A stretch of DNA of 64,000 nt, from positions 272,830 to 336,829 of the forward strand of contig NZ_FOAB01000003.1 in NCBI RefSeq assembly GCF_900109375.1, in the 5' to 3' direction. Positions 1 to 9,130 of this stretch are shown here, piece after piece; the first letter of the stretch is position 1, and every line of letters starts with the position of its first letter. This DNA comes from Aquimarina amphilecti (lineage in GTDB: Bacteria > Bacteroidota > Bacteroidia > Flavobacteriales > Flavobacteriaceae). The notes beneath the pieces were generated by a model. That model was not told the origin of the DNA and did no database searches. It worked only from the letters and a program-made list of their open reading frames with translations. The position numbers and the translations under genes are program-made.

Positions 1-175
1 ACCCATCAGTGGCTAATGAAAAATCTAGATAATCAAAGCCATTTGCTTTACTTCTAGTTTCAATTGCTTCTAGTTTATCCGTTGTTAATGATTTTGTATC
101 ATATAATATACGGCCAATCAAGGTACTTTTACCATCATCTACACTACCTGCTGTTGCTATTTTTAATACATCCAT
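1..175 (-). CDS. cysN: Sulfate adenylyltransferase subunit 1 (GTPase), N-terminal 58 residues only
   Basis: This is the first 58 codons of the GTPase subunit that drives ATP sulfurylase in assimilatory sulfate activation. It reads from an ATG at 173-175 and runs off the left edge of the window. The translation has the P-loop GSVDDGKST at residues 10-18, followed by GRLLYDTKSL and the switch-proximal stretch typical of CysN and EF-Tu-like GTPases. It follows cysD by 72 bp on the same strand. Whether the missing C-terminus carries a fused APS kinase (CysNC) cannot be seen. No separate cysC lies in the window. Confidence 0.93.
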   Translation of the reverse strand, partial: MDVLKIATAGSVDDGKSTLIGRILYDTKSLTTDKLEAIETRSKANGFDYLDFSLATDG

Positions 176-247
176 TTCTTTCTAATTGATTATTCATAGT
201 TGATCATTGACAGATAAACTGTATAAATGAACAACTATCAACTTATT

Positions 248-1186
248 TTAAAAGTACCCTTGTTGTTTACGTTTTTCCATCGCTGCTTCAGATCTTTTAT
301 CATCTATCCGAGCTCCTCTTTCTGATATAGTAGATTCTCTAATTTCTGAAACAACTTTATCTATGGTGATTGCATCAGAGAGCACAGCTGCAGTACAAGA
401 CATATCACCAACAGTACGAAATCTAACTAATCTTTCTTCCACTAATTCATCTTCTTCTCTATGCACAACATCATCCTCTGCGGACCAGATCATTCCATCT
501 CTGATAAATGTTTTTCGTTTATGAGCAAAATAGATCGATGGGATTTCAATGTCTTCTTTTTGGATATAACTCCAAACATCTAATTCTGTCCAATTACTAA
601 TTGGAAATACTCGAACATTCTGACCTAAATCAATCTTACCATTAAGATGATCAAAAAGTTCTGGTCGCTGGTTTTTTTCATCCCACTGGCCAAAATCATC
701 TCTTACAGAAAAGATACGTTCTTTTGCTCTAGCTTTTTCTTCATCTCTTCTTGCTCCGCCAATAGCTGCATCAAACTTAAATTCTTCTAATGCATCAAGA
801 AGTGTTGTAGTCTGCAAACTATTTCGGCTTGCATATTTCCCTTTCTCTTCTATTACTTTACCTTGATCAATAGAATCCTGAACATTACGAACTATTAATT
901 CTACTCCAAGTTCTTTTACCAAACGATCTCTAAATTCAATGGTCTCAGGAAAATTATGTCCTGTATCTATATGTAAAAGAGGAAACGGAATTTTACCAGG
1001 GTAAAATGCTTTTTGTGCTAACCTTACTAAGGTAATAGAATCTTTTCCGCCTGAAAAAAGCAAGACAGGCTTTTCAAATTGAGCTACCACTTCTCTAAAA
1101 ATATAAATCGCCTCACTTTCTAAAGGATTCACTTTTAGGACTTTTCTGCTCACAGTCTTTTCTTTTATCTGTTCAATTACTTCCAT
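248..1186 (-). CDS. cysD: Sulfate adenylyltransferase subunit 2
   Basis: This is the catalytic subunit of ATP sulfurylase, which makes adenosine 5'-phosphosulfate from ATP and sulfate in complex with CysN. The protein has 312 residues, close to the usual 300. The PP-loop SGGKDS is at residues 45-50, and GGARRDEEKARAKERIFSVR in the middle and ISNWTELDVWSYI are hallmark stretches of CysD. It sits between cysH (upstream, 52 bp away) and cysN (downstream), so the order is DUF2061, cysH, cysD, cysN. It is intact, with nothing unusual in its length or motifs. Confidence 0.97.
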   Translation of the reverse strand: MEVIEQIKEKTVSRKVLKVNPLESEAIYIFREVVAQFEKPVLLFSGGKDSITLVRLAQKAFYPGKIPFPLLHIDTGHNFPETIEFRDRLVKELGVELIVRNVQDSIDQGKVIEEKGKYASRNSLQTTTLLDALEEFKFDAAIGGARRDEEKARAKERIFSVRDDFGQWDEKNQRPELFDHLNGKIDLGQNVRVFPISNWTELDVWSYIQKEDIEIPSIYFAHKRKTFIRDGMIWSAEDDVVHREEDELVEERLVRFRTVGDMSCTAAVLSDAITIDKVVSEIRESTISERGARIDDKRSEAAMEKRKQQGYF

Positions 1187-1238
1187 GTAATTTAATATTT
1201 TTTTATATATTTTCGATCTAACTAATCAACAAATTAAT

Positions 1239-1907
1239 CTAACTCGTATGAATCCCACACTCTCTATTATCTAAGACTTTTGTTGGATCAAAATACTTAA
1301 ATTCATTCGGCAAACCATGTTGCTTTAAATACACATCTAACTCCGCATCACTATAATAGTAAAAAGGGCTTACTTTTAACACCCCATCACTACCAAGACT
1401 TAAAATATCCAAAGAATCTCTCAATGCTGTTTGCCCCTTACGTAAGTTCGTAAACCATACATCTGGTTTAAAATCTGTCATTGCTCTTTTAAAAGGCTCA
1501 AGCTTTACCTGTTGTGTAAACACTTTATGCTTCGAATCATTAATATCAGGAATTCCCATCACTACATCTCTATGTGCGGATGTCTGTTTTGGAACGTATA
1601 ATTGCACATTAAGATTAAGTAGATCAATTACCTCCTCTGCATGTCTGTATGTGTTTGGAGTATTGTATCCAGAGTCACACCATATAACAGGGATATCAGA
1701 CAACGCTTTAGCACTCACACTAAGAATCGCGGCTTCATACGGTCTGAAATTAGTAGTTACAACTGGAGTTTTTGCATTTAAAACCGCCCATTGTGTAATC
1801 TCTAAAGGAGTTTTATCCTTTAGTGTATTATTCAAGTCCTGTATTTCTTTTTGTGTAAATTTCATTTTTTGTAATTCTTTTTCTAAAACTGCAATTATCT
1901 CCCCCAT
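1239..1907 (-). CDS. cysH: Phosphoadenosine phosphosulfate reductase family protein
   Basis: This protein reduces activated sulfate (PAPS or APS) to sulfite. The 222 residues fit the CysH family. TTNFRPYEAAIL occupies the position of the nucleotide-binding loop, CDSGYNTPNTYRHAEEVI follows, and the protein ends in ECGIHTS, which carries the single catalytic cysteine of the C-terminal ECG(I/L)H motif. The paired CC motifs that bind an iron-sulfur cluster in APS-type reductases are not visible, which favours PAPS use. That is an inference and depends on an APS kinase outside the window. The start overlaps the end of the DUF2061 gene by 13 bp, implying translational coupling. Confidence 0.92.
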   Translation of the reverse strand: MGEIIAVLEKELQKMKFTQKEIQDLNNTLKDKTPLEITQWAVLNAKTPVVTTNFRPYEAAILSVSAKALSDIPVIWCDSGYNTPNTYRHAEEVIDLLNLNVQLYVPKQTSAHRDVVMGIPDINDSKHKVFTQQVKLEPFKRAMTDFKPDVWFTNLRKGQTALRDSLDILSLGSDGVLKVSPFYYYSDAELDVYLKQHGLPNEFKYFDPTKVLDNRECGIHTS

Positions 1908-2161
1908 TTAATACGATTCCAAATTCTTTCATGAAAAAAATAAAGAATCATTTTTGTAATAAAATCAATTGATGCAATAGATGTAGCTAAAGCTATTTCG
2001 CCAGTTAATACATAAGAGACAATTAATGTATCAAGTGTACCAACTACTCTCCAACTTACGGCCTTAGCTATACTCCGTAATGGTTTTTCCGAAGTTCTAT
2101 CAGTCTCATACGATGTTTTCTTCGTAGCTACTTTATCTAATATCATTTGATCTACAATCAT
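1895..2161 (-). CDS. DUF2061 membrane protein of the sulfate-assimilation operon
   Basis: This is an 88-residue DUF2061 protein: the signature region KAVSWRVVGTLDTLIVSY is followed by a second hydrophobic segment, giving two likely transmembrane helices. Its molecular function is unknown. The family is frequently found next to cys genes, and here it is the first gene of the DUF2061-cysH-cysD-cysN group, with its end overlapping the cysH start. A role in sulfate or sulfite handling at the membrane is an inference from that position. A promoter-like -7 element lies about 50 bp upstream. Confidence 0.85.
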   Translation of the reverse strand: MIVDQMILDKVATKKTSYETDRTSEKPLRSIAKAVSWRVVGTLDTLIVSYVLTGEIALATSIASIDFITKMILYFFHERIWNRIKWGR

Positions 2162-2184
2162 TTTTTACCTCAAAACCTATTACC

Positions 2185-2216
2185 CTATCGGAATAGTAGA
2201 TTATTAAACAAATGTA
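2185..2216 (-). promoter_or_regulatory. Putative cys-operon promoter -7 box and adjacent imperfect dyad
   Basis: On the minus strand 2209-2216 reads TACATTTG, a perfect match to the Bacteroidota -7 consensus TAnnTTTG, placed about 48 bp before the DUF2061 start. No clear -33 TTG was found at the expected distance. Just downstream, 2185-2196 reads CTATTCCGATAG on the minus strand. The CTAT/ATAG arms are inverted around TCCG, so this could be an operator close to the transcription start. Which regulator would bind it is not known from the sequence. Confidence 0.45.
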
Positions 2217-2351
2217 TATATAAAAATCTATTTCTTAGTCTTAAAAACTTTAAAAAATTACTAGAAATGAAAGAATTATGATATTATTAATAAAAAGCCT
2301 AGTGATTTAGTAGATTATAATAATTTACTACGAAAACTAAACTTAATATCT

Positions 2352-3530
2352 CTAAATCGCTTCCAATGCTTCTGCAATATCAGCAATAACATCATCAATA
2401 TGCTCTAACCCTACAGAACATCGTACCATTCCATTTGTAATACCAACAGCTAATTTATCTTCAACTGCTAACTTACTATGTGTTGTAGAGGCCGGATGCG
2501 TAACAATAGTTCTAGTATCTCCCAGATTCGCTGAAAGTGAACACATTTTAATATTATCAAAAAATGTTTTTCCACCTTCGACTCCATTTTGAACTTCGAA
2601 AGCCACAATATTACCTCCCAATTTCATTTGTTTCTTAGCCACATCATATTGTGGATGAGATTTTAGGAAAGGATATTTTACCCAATTCACCTTAGCGTGT
2701 GATTCTAAAAACTCAGCCAATTTTAAAGCATTCGCACAATGTCTATCCGCTCTTACAGCCAAGGTCTCCAAACTTTTTGATAACACCCAAGCATTAAACG
2801 GTGATAAAGCTGGTCCCGTATTACGTGAAAACAAATAGATTTCTCTAATTAATTCCTTCTTACCCACTGTAACACCTCCTAAGACACGCCCTTGACCATC
2901 AATCAGTTTTGTCGCAGAATGAATAACTAAATCCGCACCATAATTAATTGGATTTTGTAAATAGGGTGTTGCAAAACAATTATCAATTATCAATAACAGC
3001 TTATGTTTTTTTGCAATCTCGCCTAATAACTCTAAATCCAATACATCTACTCCTGGATTGGTTGGAGATTCTGCGTAAATGATTTTAGTATTTGGCTGTA
3101 TTAAACTTTCTATCTTATCAACTTCATTAACTGGAAAATAACTTGTTTCTATATTCCATTTAGGAAAGTACTTGGTAAACAACGAATGCGTTGATCCAAA
3201 TATCGACCTTGCCGAAACAATATGATCTCCAGAGTTCAATATGGCTGCAAACGTAGAAAATACAGCTGCCATTCCAGTAGCAAATGCATATCCGTCCTCT
3301 GCTCCTTCCAACTTACAGATTTTATCTACAAACTCAGTTGTATTAGGATTACTAAAACGACTATATAAGTTTCTATCCTTTTCTTCAGCAAAAGATGCCC
3401 TCATTTCTTCTGAGTCTTCAAAAACAAATCCAGATGTTAAATACATCGGTGTAGAATGTTCTAAAAACTGAGTTTTATCTGTTTGAGTTCTTACTGCTTG
3501 CGTTTCAAATTTTTGGCTTTCCAAGCTCAT
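2352..3530 (-). CDS. metZ: O-succinylhomoserine sulfhydrylase-like PLP enzyme (trans-sulfuration family)
   Basis: This is a Cys/Met metabolism PLP-dependent enzyme of 392 residues. The PLP-binding lysine is K208 in HSATKLIDGQGR, the phosphate-binding region is FATGMAAVFSTF, and YSRFSNPNT matches the subunit-contact motif of the family. Resemblance in length and in the DGQGRVLGG stretch is to MetZ, which adds sulfide to an activated homoserine to form homocysteine. The operon also encodes MetX and MetY, so this may be a second sulfhydrylase with a different substrate, or it may act as a gamma- or beta-lyase. The start overlaps the upstream OsmC gene by 4 bp. Confidence 0.88.
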   Translation of the reverse strand: MSLESQKFETQAVRTQTDKTQFLEHSTPMYLTSGFVFEDSEEMRASFAEEKDRNLYSRFSNPNTTEFVDKICKLEGAEDGYAFATGMAAVFSTFAAILNSGDHIVSARSIFGSTHSLFTKYFPKWNIETSYFPVNEVDKIESLIQPNTKIIYAESPTNPGVDVLDLELLGEIAKKHKLLLIIDNCFATPYLQNPINYGADLVIHSATKLIDGQGRVLGGVTVGKKELIREIYLFSRNTGPALSPFNAWVLSKSLETLAVRADRHCANALKLAEFLESHAKVNWVKYPFLKSHPQYDVAKKQMKLGGNIVAFEVQNGVEGGKTFFDNIKMCSLSANLGDTRTIVTHPASTTHSKLAVEDKLAVGITNGMVRCSVGLEHIDDVIADIAEALEAI

Positions 3531-3952
3531 ATTTCTTCATTATTAACTATCACTTTATACGTTACAGTCGCTGTTGGCTCTAATGTTTTAGATACAGAGC
3601 AATATTTTTCAAATGACAATTGCGCAGCTCTTTTTGCTTTTTCAGGAACTATTTCTCCTTCTAAAAATACAGTAACCGAAATCTCTTTAAAAGGTTTTGC
3701 TCCATCAACCTCCACTCGTGATCCATCAACTTCTGCTCTATAATCCGTAATTTCCTGACGCTGTTTCTTTAGTATAGAAATTACATCGATTGCACTACAG
3801 CCAGCTACTCCCATCAACACATATTCCATAGGACTTGGCGCCAAATCATGACCGCCAACTTCCGCTTTACTATCAATATAGGTTAGATGCCCTCTTTCGT
3901 TTTTTAGTTCGAAATGATAATCATTATCTATTCTCTTCAGTTGTATCTTCAT
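3527..3952 (-). CDS. OsmC family protein
   Basis: This is a 141-residue OsmC/Ohr-fold protein. PSPMEYVLMGVAGCSAIDVI carries the conserved first cysteine in the GC(S/T)AID context, and the C-terminal stretch EKYCSVSKTL carries the second. The two cysteines form the peroxidatic pair in this family, which reduces organic hydroperoxides or binds related thiol substrates. It lies inside the methionine operon, 22 bp after the aspartokinase gene, and its stop overlaps the metZ start by 4 bp. Co-transcription with sulfur genes suggests a thiol-linked redox role, which is an inference. Confidence 0.92.
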   Translation of the reverse strand: MKIQLKRIDNDYHFELKNERGHLTYIDSKAEVGGHDLAPSPMEYVLMGVAGCSAIDVISILKKQRQEITDYRAEVDGSRVEVDGAKPFKEISVTVFLEGEIVPEKAKRAAQLSFEKYCSVSKTLEPTATVTYKVIVNNEEI

Positions 3953-3974
3953 TTTATTTCGTTATTATTATAAT

Positions 3975-6386
3975 TTAGCTTTTCTCTGTTAATCTAAGTA
4001 TATCTCCAAAAACCCCTCTCGCAGTAACAGCTGCACCTGCACCTGCTCCCTGGATAACAATAGGTTGATCCCCGTAAGATTCTGTATAAATTTCAAATAT
4101 AGAGTCGGATCCTTTCACCTGTCCTAACGCACTACTTTCTGGAACTGACACCAATTTAACATCCAAAATTCCTTTTTCTTTGAACAAATCCCCGTGTAAA
4201 TCTCCAATATATCTTAATACATGATTAGGTTTTTGTTCATCTTTTATTTTTTGGTACACTGAGTCCAACTCTTTTAATCTTTTTAAAAATGTATCAGCAG
4301 CACCTTCTCTTAAATTCTCAGGAATCAAATTATGAATATTGACATCATTAAATTCATTACTTAAACCAAGCTCTCTAGCTAAAATTAACAATTTTCTCCC
4401 TACATCATTTCCACATAAATCTTCACGAGGGTCAGGCTCTGTATATCCTTTATTAATTGCTTCACCCAACACTTCACTAAACAACCTCTTTTCTTTAGAA
4501 AAAGTATTAAACAAATAACTTAATGATCCCGAAAATACTCCTTTGATTCTTGTAATATTCTCTCCAGATAAATGTAATAATTTAATAGTGTCTATTAATG
4601 GTAAACCGGCTCCTACATTTGTTTCGTACAGATATTGTTTTTGATGTTTCTCTAATTTCATTCTAAGTTCTTTATAGAAATCAAAACTTAAAGTATTCGC
4701 TACTTTATTGGAAGAAACTAAATCAAATCCATTCTCGATTAAAACACTATAATTGTCAGTAAAATCTTTACTAGCAGTATTGTCAATCGCAATTAAATTC
4801 TCTAGATGGTGCGCATCCGCAAACTTAATTACATCTTTTATTTGGTAAGAATCTCCTTCTTCAACAATTGATTTCCAATTTGTATCAACTCCATTTTCAT
4901 TTAAAAGTATTTTTCTGGAATTGGCTACTGCAAAAATATTTAAATCAATTTTTTTCCTTTTTTCAATATCTTTTGCTGATTTAAGAATCTGATCGATTAA
5001 TGTCCCTCCAACTAAACCATGTCCAAAAACTGCAATATTGATCTTTTTTGCAACTCCAAAAATTTCACCATGAATTACATTTAGTGCTTTATGAAGTTGA
5101 GCTTTATATACCACTAAACTTACATTTTTTCCGGAGACCGTATTATTAAAAAGTAATGGAATTACTTGATTTTTGATTAAGGCATTATAGGGCCTGTGAA
5201 ACGTACTTAAATCCTGTCCGATGATTGAAATAACAGCTACCTCATTTGCTACCGTAATCTTATTTACATCTTTCTTATAAAAATCTGCCTCAAATTCTTG
5301 TTTCAGAACTTTTTTGGCTTCTATTGCCTTTTCTGACTCTACCACCAGACCTATTCCTCTTTCCGATGATCCTTGAGAAATAATACTCACACTTATATTC
5401 TTATACGCTAACGCTTTAAATATTCTTGCATCTACTCCTACTCGTCCTAAAAGCCCTCTTCCTTCTAAGTTAATTAGAGAAACATTTTCTAGAACCGAAA
5501 GAGATTTTATTCCTTTACTACTATTCTCTGCAGTGATTAAAGTTCCATTATTTTGATCATCAAAAGTATTTAAAATACGTAATGGAATATTTTTTTCTAT
5601 TAATGGAATTATTGTTTTAGCATGAAGAATGTTAGCTCCGAAATATGCCAATTCATTTGCCTCCGTATAAGATAATCTTTCTATTTTTTTTGCATCAGAT
5701 ACTAAATCTGGATTTGCCGTGTAAATTCCACTTACATGAGTGAAGTTCTGCAATTCCTCGGCATCTAGGTAATTTGCTAACAAAGCTGCTGTATAATTAC
5801 TCCCATTTCTTCCTAAGGTCGTTGTTTCGTTCTTAGTATTGGAAGCAATAAACCCAGTAACAATATTAACTGTGGTTCCATTATATTTCTTAAAATGTTT
5901 AACCACATTTTCTTTAGACAACTTATCTAACGGTTGTGCTTCTCCAAACTTACCGTCTGTTTTAATCAATTCTCTACTATCTGTAAAATTGGCATTTATT
6001 CCTTTTTCTTTCAGAATATGTGTAAGTAATTTTGCAGAGATTACTTCCCCTTGCGACAAAACTTGATCTTTAATTCTTTTACTATAGTCTCCTAATAAAG
6101 ACACTCCTTCAAAAAGCTTATCCAATGTTTTAAACTCATCATCAACTTTAAAATCACCATAGCTATCTACTTGATATTGTTTAAAAGCCTGCAACTGTTC
6201 TTGGTAACTTTCATTATTAACAGCTCTATCTAATATTTCTTCTAATTGATCTGTAGATCTCCCTCTAGCAGAAAGCACTACCGTTATAGACTCACCATTA
6301 CCAACTTTATTCTCTATTATATTTATTACTTTGTGAATGCCTTTGCCATTCGCAAGTGATTTTCCTCCAAACTTTAAAATCTTCAT
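3975..6386 (-). CDS. thrA: Bifunctional aspartate kinase / homoserine dehydrogenase
   Basis: This enzyme catalyses the first and third steps from aspartate to homoserine. The aspartokinase domain starts at MKILKFGGKSLANG, and LGRNGSNYTAALLANYL and VSGIYTANPDLV are family signatures. An ACT-type regulatory region follows at roughly residues 300-440. Homoserine dehydrogenase begins near residue 455 with the NAD-binding loop FGHGLVGG and contains EPDPREDLCGNDVGRKLLIL. I chose the ATG at 6384-6386 because it begins exactly at the conserved kinase N-terminus and avoids overlapping metX. An ATG at 6407 would add seven residues. It feeds homoserine to MetX in the same operon. Confidence 0.95.
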   Translation of the reverse strand: MKILKFGGKSLANGKGIHKVINIIENKVGNGESITVVLSARGRSTDQLEEILDRAVNNESYQEQLQAFKQYQVDSYGDFKVDDEFKTLDKLFEGVSLLGDYSKRIKDQVLSQGEVISAKLLTHILKEKGINANFTDSRELIKTDGKFGEAQPLDKLSKENVVKHFKKYNGTTVNIVTGFIASNTKNETTTLGRNGSNYTAALLANYLDAEELQNFTHVSGIYTANPDLVSDAKKIERLSYTEANELAYFGANILHAKTIIPLIEKNIPLRILNTFDDQNNGTLITAENSSKGIKSLSVLENVSLINLEGRGLLGRVGVDARIFKALAYKNISVSIISQGSSERGIGLVVESEKAIEAKKVLKQEFEADFYKKDVNKITVANEVAVISIIGQDLSTFHRPYNALIKNQVIPLLFNNTVSGKNVSLVVYKAQLHKALNVIHGEIFGVAKKINIAVFGHGLVGGTLIDQILKSAKDIEKRKKIDLNIFAVANSRKILLNENGVDTNWKSIVEEGDSYQIKDVIKFADAHHLENLIAIDNTASKDFTDNYSVLIENGFDLVSSNKVANTLSFDFYKELRMKLEKHQKQYLYETNVGAGLPLIDTIKLLHLSGENITRIKGVFSGSLSYLFNTFSKEKRLFSEVLGEAINKGYTEPDPREDLCGNDVGRKLLILARELGLSNEFNDVNIHNLIPENLREGAADTFLKRLKELDSVYQKIKDEQKPNHVLRYIGDLHGDLFKEKGILDVKLVSVPESSALGQVKGSDSIFEIYTESYGDQPIVIQGAGAGAAVTARGVFGDILRLTEKS

Positions 6387-6396
6387 TTTATCTTCT

Positions 6397-7365
6397 TTAA
6401 AATACATTTTCTAACAACTTACTCAGTTGATCAAATTCTATAAGAAATGCATCATGTCCATGAACAGAATCAATCATATGATGCCAAACATTATGTTTTA
6501 TTTCTTTTAGCTCTCGAAAAGTAATCTCGTCTTCAGCTGCTGTAAAAAAACCATCTGAATTAACACTAACTATATGAATATCTGATTTAATTGTTGCTGC
6601 AACATCCTTAAAGGCACCTCTACCTTCTGTAATATCAATATTAGCAAGTATATAGTTCAATTCCTTATATGCAGAAAGCTTAAATCTCCCATCTAATTTT
6701 TTCCCATGATGAAACAGCCAACTTTCTACATTATACATACTTTTTTGATCATTAAAAGTTCTATTAAACTTTTGCTTAAAAGACTCTGGTGATCTATAAA
6801 TAAGCATAGCATGTAACCTAGCATCATGTACAGGGTTGCTTGAATTCAACAAAATTTGCTCTTGTATCAGACAATTTGCTTTTAACCAATCAGTCGATTT
6901 CCAATCCGTAGCTATAGGAATCAAATGATCAATCAAACTTGGTTCTATTGCCGCTAGTTCCCAAGCAATTCCTCCTCCTACTGATCCACCTATTGCTGCA
7001 TAAAGACTTTCTATATTTAGTTGTTTTAATCCAGTTGCAAAAATCTTAGCTATATCCTTAGCATTAAAAAGCTTATAATCATCAATTAAATTACCTTCTT
7101 TACCATCATAGCCATTTCCAGGAATATTAAATGACAATATGGTATACTTACCGATATCAATACATTTATTCTCACCAATCAATCCATTCCACCAGCCGGT
7201 CGGACCACAAACACCCGAATTACCGGTTAATGCGTGATTGACTAAAACAATTGGAGCTGTATTAAGAGGTTTCCCAAACACTTCATAGAACAAAGGAATT
7301 CGCTTTATCTTTTGTCCTTTAGCCGTTACAAATTCTGATATTTCAATTTTTTGGAGCATATACAC
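6397..7365 (-). CDS. metX: Homoserine O-acetyltransferase (alpha/beta hydrolase fold)
   Basis: This enzyme activates homoserine with an acyl group for methionine synthesis. The 322-residue alpha/beta hydrolase has the MetX signatures NHALTGNSG, CGPTGWWNGLIG and NIPGNGYDGKEGN. The nucleophile is Ser128 in IGGSVGG, with an Asp near VNSDGFF and a His in SVHGHDAFLIEF completing the triad. It is slightly shorter than typical MetX (about 350). The gene lies 83 bp after metY and is followed by the aspartokinase gene. MetX plus MetY together give direct sulfhydrylation of acetylhomoserine. MetX and MetA substrate preference (acetyl versus succinyl) cannot be settled by fold alone. Confidence 0.94.
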   Translation of the reverse strand: MYMLQKIEISEFVTAKGQKIKRIPLFYEVFGKPLNTAPIVLVNHALTGNSGVCGPTGWWNGLIGENKCIDIGKYTILSFNIPGNGYDGKEGNLIDDYKLFNAKDIAKIFATGLKQLNIESLYAAIGGSVGGGIAWELAAIEPSLIDHLIPIATDWKSTDWLKANCLIQEQILLNSSNPVHDARLHAMLIYRSPESFKQKFNRTFNDQKSMYNVESWLFHHGKKLDGRFKLSAYKELNYILANIDITEGRGAFKDVAATIKSDIHIVSVNSDGFFTAAEDEITFRELKEIKHNVWHHMIDSVHGHDAFLIEFDQLSKLLENVF

Positions 7366-7448
7366 TAAGCCTGCTATTAAAAGAATACAACTAATCTTAC
7401 TTCAATACGAAAGTCAAAAGATCAGAAACTCAATTCTTATTAATTAAT

Positions 7449-8738
7449 TTATTTTACCCTTTCAGCTACTTTAGAAAATGCACTTTTCAAATCTGTCTTT
7501 AAATCTTCTATATTTTCCAATCCAACAGAAAGTCGAATCAAATCTTGCGTCACCCCAGTTGATTCTTGTTGTTCTTGATTTAGTTGTTGATGTGTAGTAC
7601 TTGCAGGATGAATAATTAAAGACTTTGAGTCTCCAATATTTGCTAATAAAGAAAATATCTCGGTTTCATTTGCAACTGTTTTAGCAGAATCAAAACCTCC
7701 TTTTACACCAAAAGTAATAATACCACTCTGACCTTTTGGAAGATACTCTTCTGCAAGTTTATAATAAGCGTCACTTTTCAATCCAGGATATTTTACCCAA
7801 GTAACCTCATCTTGTTCTAGCAACCATTGTGCTAATGACAAAGCATTTTCACTATGTTTTTTAATTCTAATTTCTAATGTCTCCAACCCTTGTAAAATCT
7901 GAAATGCATTAAATGGGCTTAATGCTGCGCCATAATCTCTTAATCCTTCTATTCTTACTTTAGCAATAAAAGCGGCTGCACCTATTACATCGTGATACAC
8001 CAATCCGTGATATCCTGGAGAAGGTTCTGTAAATTCAGGAAATTTACCACTCGACCAATCAAAAGTTCCAGCATCAATAACAACACCTCCTAAAGAAGTT
8101 CCGTTTCCACTAATGTATTTTGTTAAAGAATGAATAACAATATTAGCGCCATATTCTATTGGGTTTAATAAAGCTGGAGTAGCTACTGTATTATCAACAA
8201 TCAGAGGGACTTTATAAGCTTTTGCCTCCGTAGAAATTGCTTTAAGATCTAAAACATCTAATTTTGGATTACCTAATGACTCTACAAAGAAAACTCTTGT
8301 ATTCTCCTGTACAGCATTCTTAAAATTCTCAGAATCCGAAGGATCCACAAAAGTGGTTGTTATTCCAAATCTCGGCAGTGTTACATTTAATAAATTATAA
8401 GTTCCTCCATACAAACTACTGGAAGCAACAATATGATCTCCTGATTTTAACAACGTCAATAACGTGGTATTAATGGCTGCTGTTCCAGAAGCTGTAACAA
8501 CAGATGCAATACCTCCTTCTATTGCAGCCAATCGTTTTTCTAAAATATCGTTTGTAGGGTTATTTAATCGAGTATAAATAAAACCTGGTTCGGATAAATT
8601 AAAAAGATTAGCAGCATGATCTGCATCATTAAAAACGTAAGATGTAGTTTGGTAAATAGGAACAGCTCTGGTTCCTCCGTTAGTTTTCACGTCATGTCCT
8701 GCGTGTAAAGCTTCTGTTGCAAATTTTTGTGCACTCAT
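7449..8738 (-). CDS. metY: O-acetylhomoserine sulfhydrylase
   Basis: This is a PLP-dependent enzyme that makes homocysteine from O-acetylhomoserine and sulfide. The 429 residues match MetY, which is longer than MetZ or MetB. YTRLNNPTNDILEKRLAAIE, the VTASGTAAI phosphate-binding loop and the PLP lysine K207 in HSLTKYISGNGTSLGG are visible, as is the MetY-type middle insertion near PGYHGLVYHD. It is the first gene of the methionine operon, and its leader carries a SAM-I riboswitch, so it should be repressed when S-adenosylmethionine is plentiful. Confidence 0.96.
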   Translation of the reverse strand: MSAQKFATEALHAGHDVKTNGGTRAVPIYQTTSYVFNDADHAANLFNLSEPGFIYTRLNNPTNDILEKRLAAIEGGIASVVTASGTAAINTTLLTLLKSGDHIVASSSLYGGTYNLLNVTLPRFGITTTFVDPSDSENFKNAVQENTRVFFVESLGNPKLDVLDLKAISTEAKAYKVPLIVDNTVATPALLNPIEYGANIVIHSLTKYISGNGTSLGGVVIDAGTFDWSSGKFPEFTEPSPGYHGLVYHDVIGAAAFIAKVRIEGLRDYGAALSPFNAFQILQGLETLEIRIKKHSENALSLAQWLLEQDEVTWVKYPGLKSDAYYKLAEEYLPKGQSGIITFGVKGGFDSAKTVANETEIFSLLANIGDSKSLIIHPASTTHQQLNQEQQESTGVTQDLIRLSVGLENIEDLKTDLKSAFSKVAERVK

Positions 8739-8836
8739 AATTTTCTATTTTAAATTTTAAATAATTGATAAAATTCAAATACATCAAACACTTTAAAAGT
8801 GTATGGTATAGAAAATTAAAAAGAAAGGAAACGACA

Positions 8837-8853
8837 ATTACAAGTATTGTAAT
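8837..8853 (-). promoter_or_regulatory. Hairpin directly 3' of the SAM-I aptamer (candidate expression platform)
   Basis: ATTACAA and TTGTAAT form a perfect 7-bp stem around TAC. With one bulge it extends outward through ACAA/TTGT. On the minus strand it begins ten bases after the aptamer and is followed by a pyrimidine-rich stretch (GTCGTTTCCTTTCTTTTT), so it could act as a weak terminator. A second perfect 7-bp dyad, ACACTTT/AAAGTGT, lies at 8788-8802 nearer the metY start. Which one is switched by SAM is not clear from sequence alone. Confidence 0.4.
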
Positions 8854-8862
8854 TTGTATCGA

Positions 8863-8964
8863 GTTATCTTCTTCGCCAATGACGAATAGAATTTAGCACC
8901 TTCTTTATGAATAAAGGGTTGCTAAGGTTTCATAGGGTCTATTCCCTCCACCTTTCTTAATAAC
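8863..8964 (-). promoter_or_regulatory. SAM-I (S-box) riboswitch upstream of metY
   Basis: Read on the minus strand, the segment starts GTTATTAAGAAAGGTGGAGG and continues through a loop ending in CCTATGAAACC, then TTAGCAACC, then AAGGTGCTAAATTC, and closes with GAAGATAAC. These are the conserved S-box core elements in order: AAGAnAGGUGGAGGGA, the kink-turn, AUGAAACC, GCAACC, GGUGCUAAAUUC and the closing GAUAA. P1 pairs GTTAT (8960-8964) with ATAAC (8863-8867). It lies about 125 bp before metY and about 23 nt after a predicted start site. Family knowledge: S-boxes bind S-adenosylmethionine and repress methionine genes. Confidence 0.95.
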
Positions 8965-8992
8965 TTACTAATATGTATAAGAAACTTCGTGA

Positions 8993-9025
8993 CAAAGCTA
9001 GTAATTATTTTTAAACTAAAAACAA
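8993..9025 (-). promoter_or_regulatory. Promoter of the metY operon
   Basis: On the minus strand 8993-9000 reads TAGCTTTG, a perfect TAnnTTTG -7 box. TTG at 9023-9025 serves as the -33 element with a 22-bp spacer, at the long end of the accepted range. The predicted transcription start near 8987 leaves a short lead-in before the SAM-I aptamer begins at 8964. Confidence 0.75.
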
Positions 9026-9130
9026 TTTGCACAAAAATTGTTTTGATCGAAAAAATCACCCTTAAAAAGAAAAATTTATTGGAAGAAAATTAATGATACG
9101 TTAAATCCTTTCGAATATTATCATTTTTTT

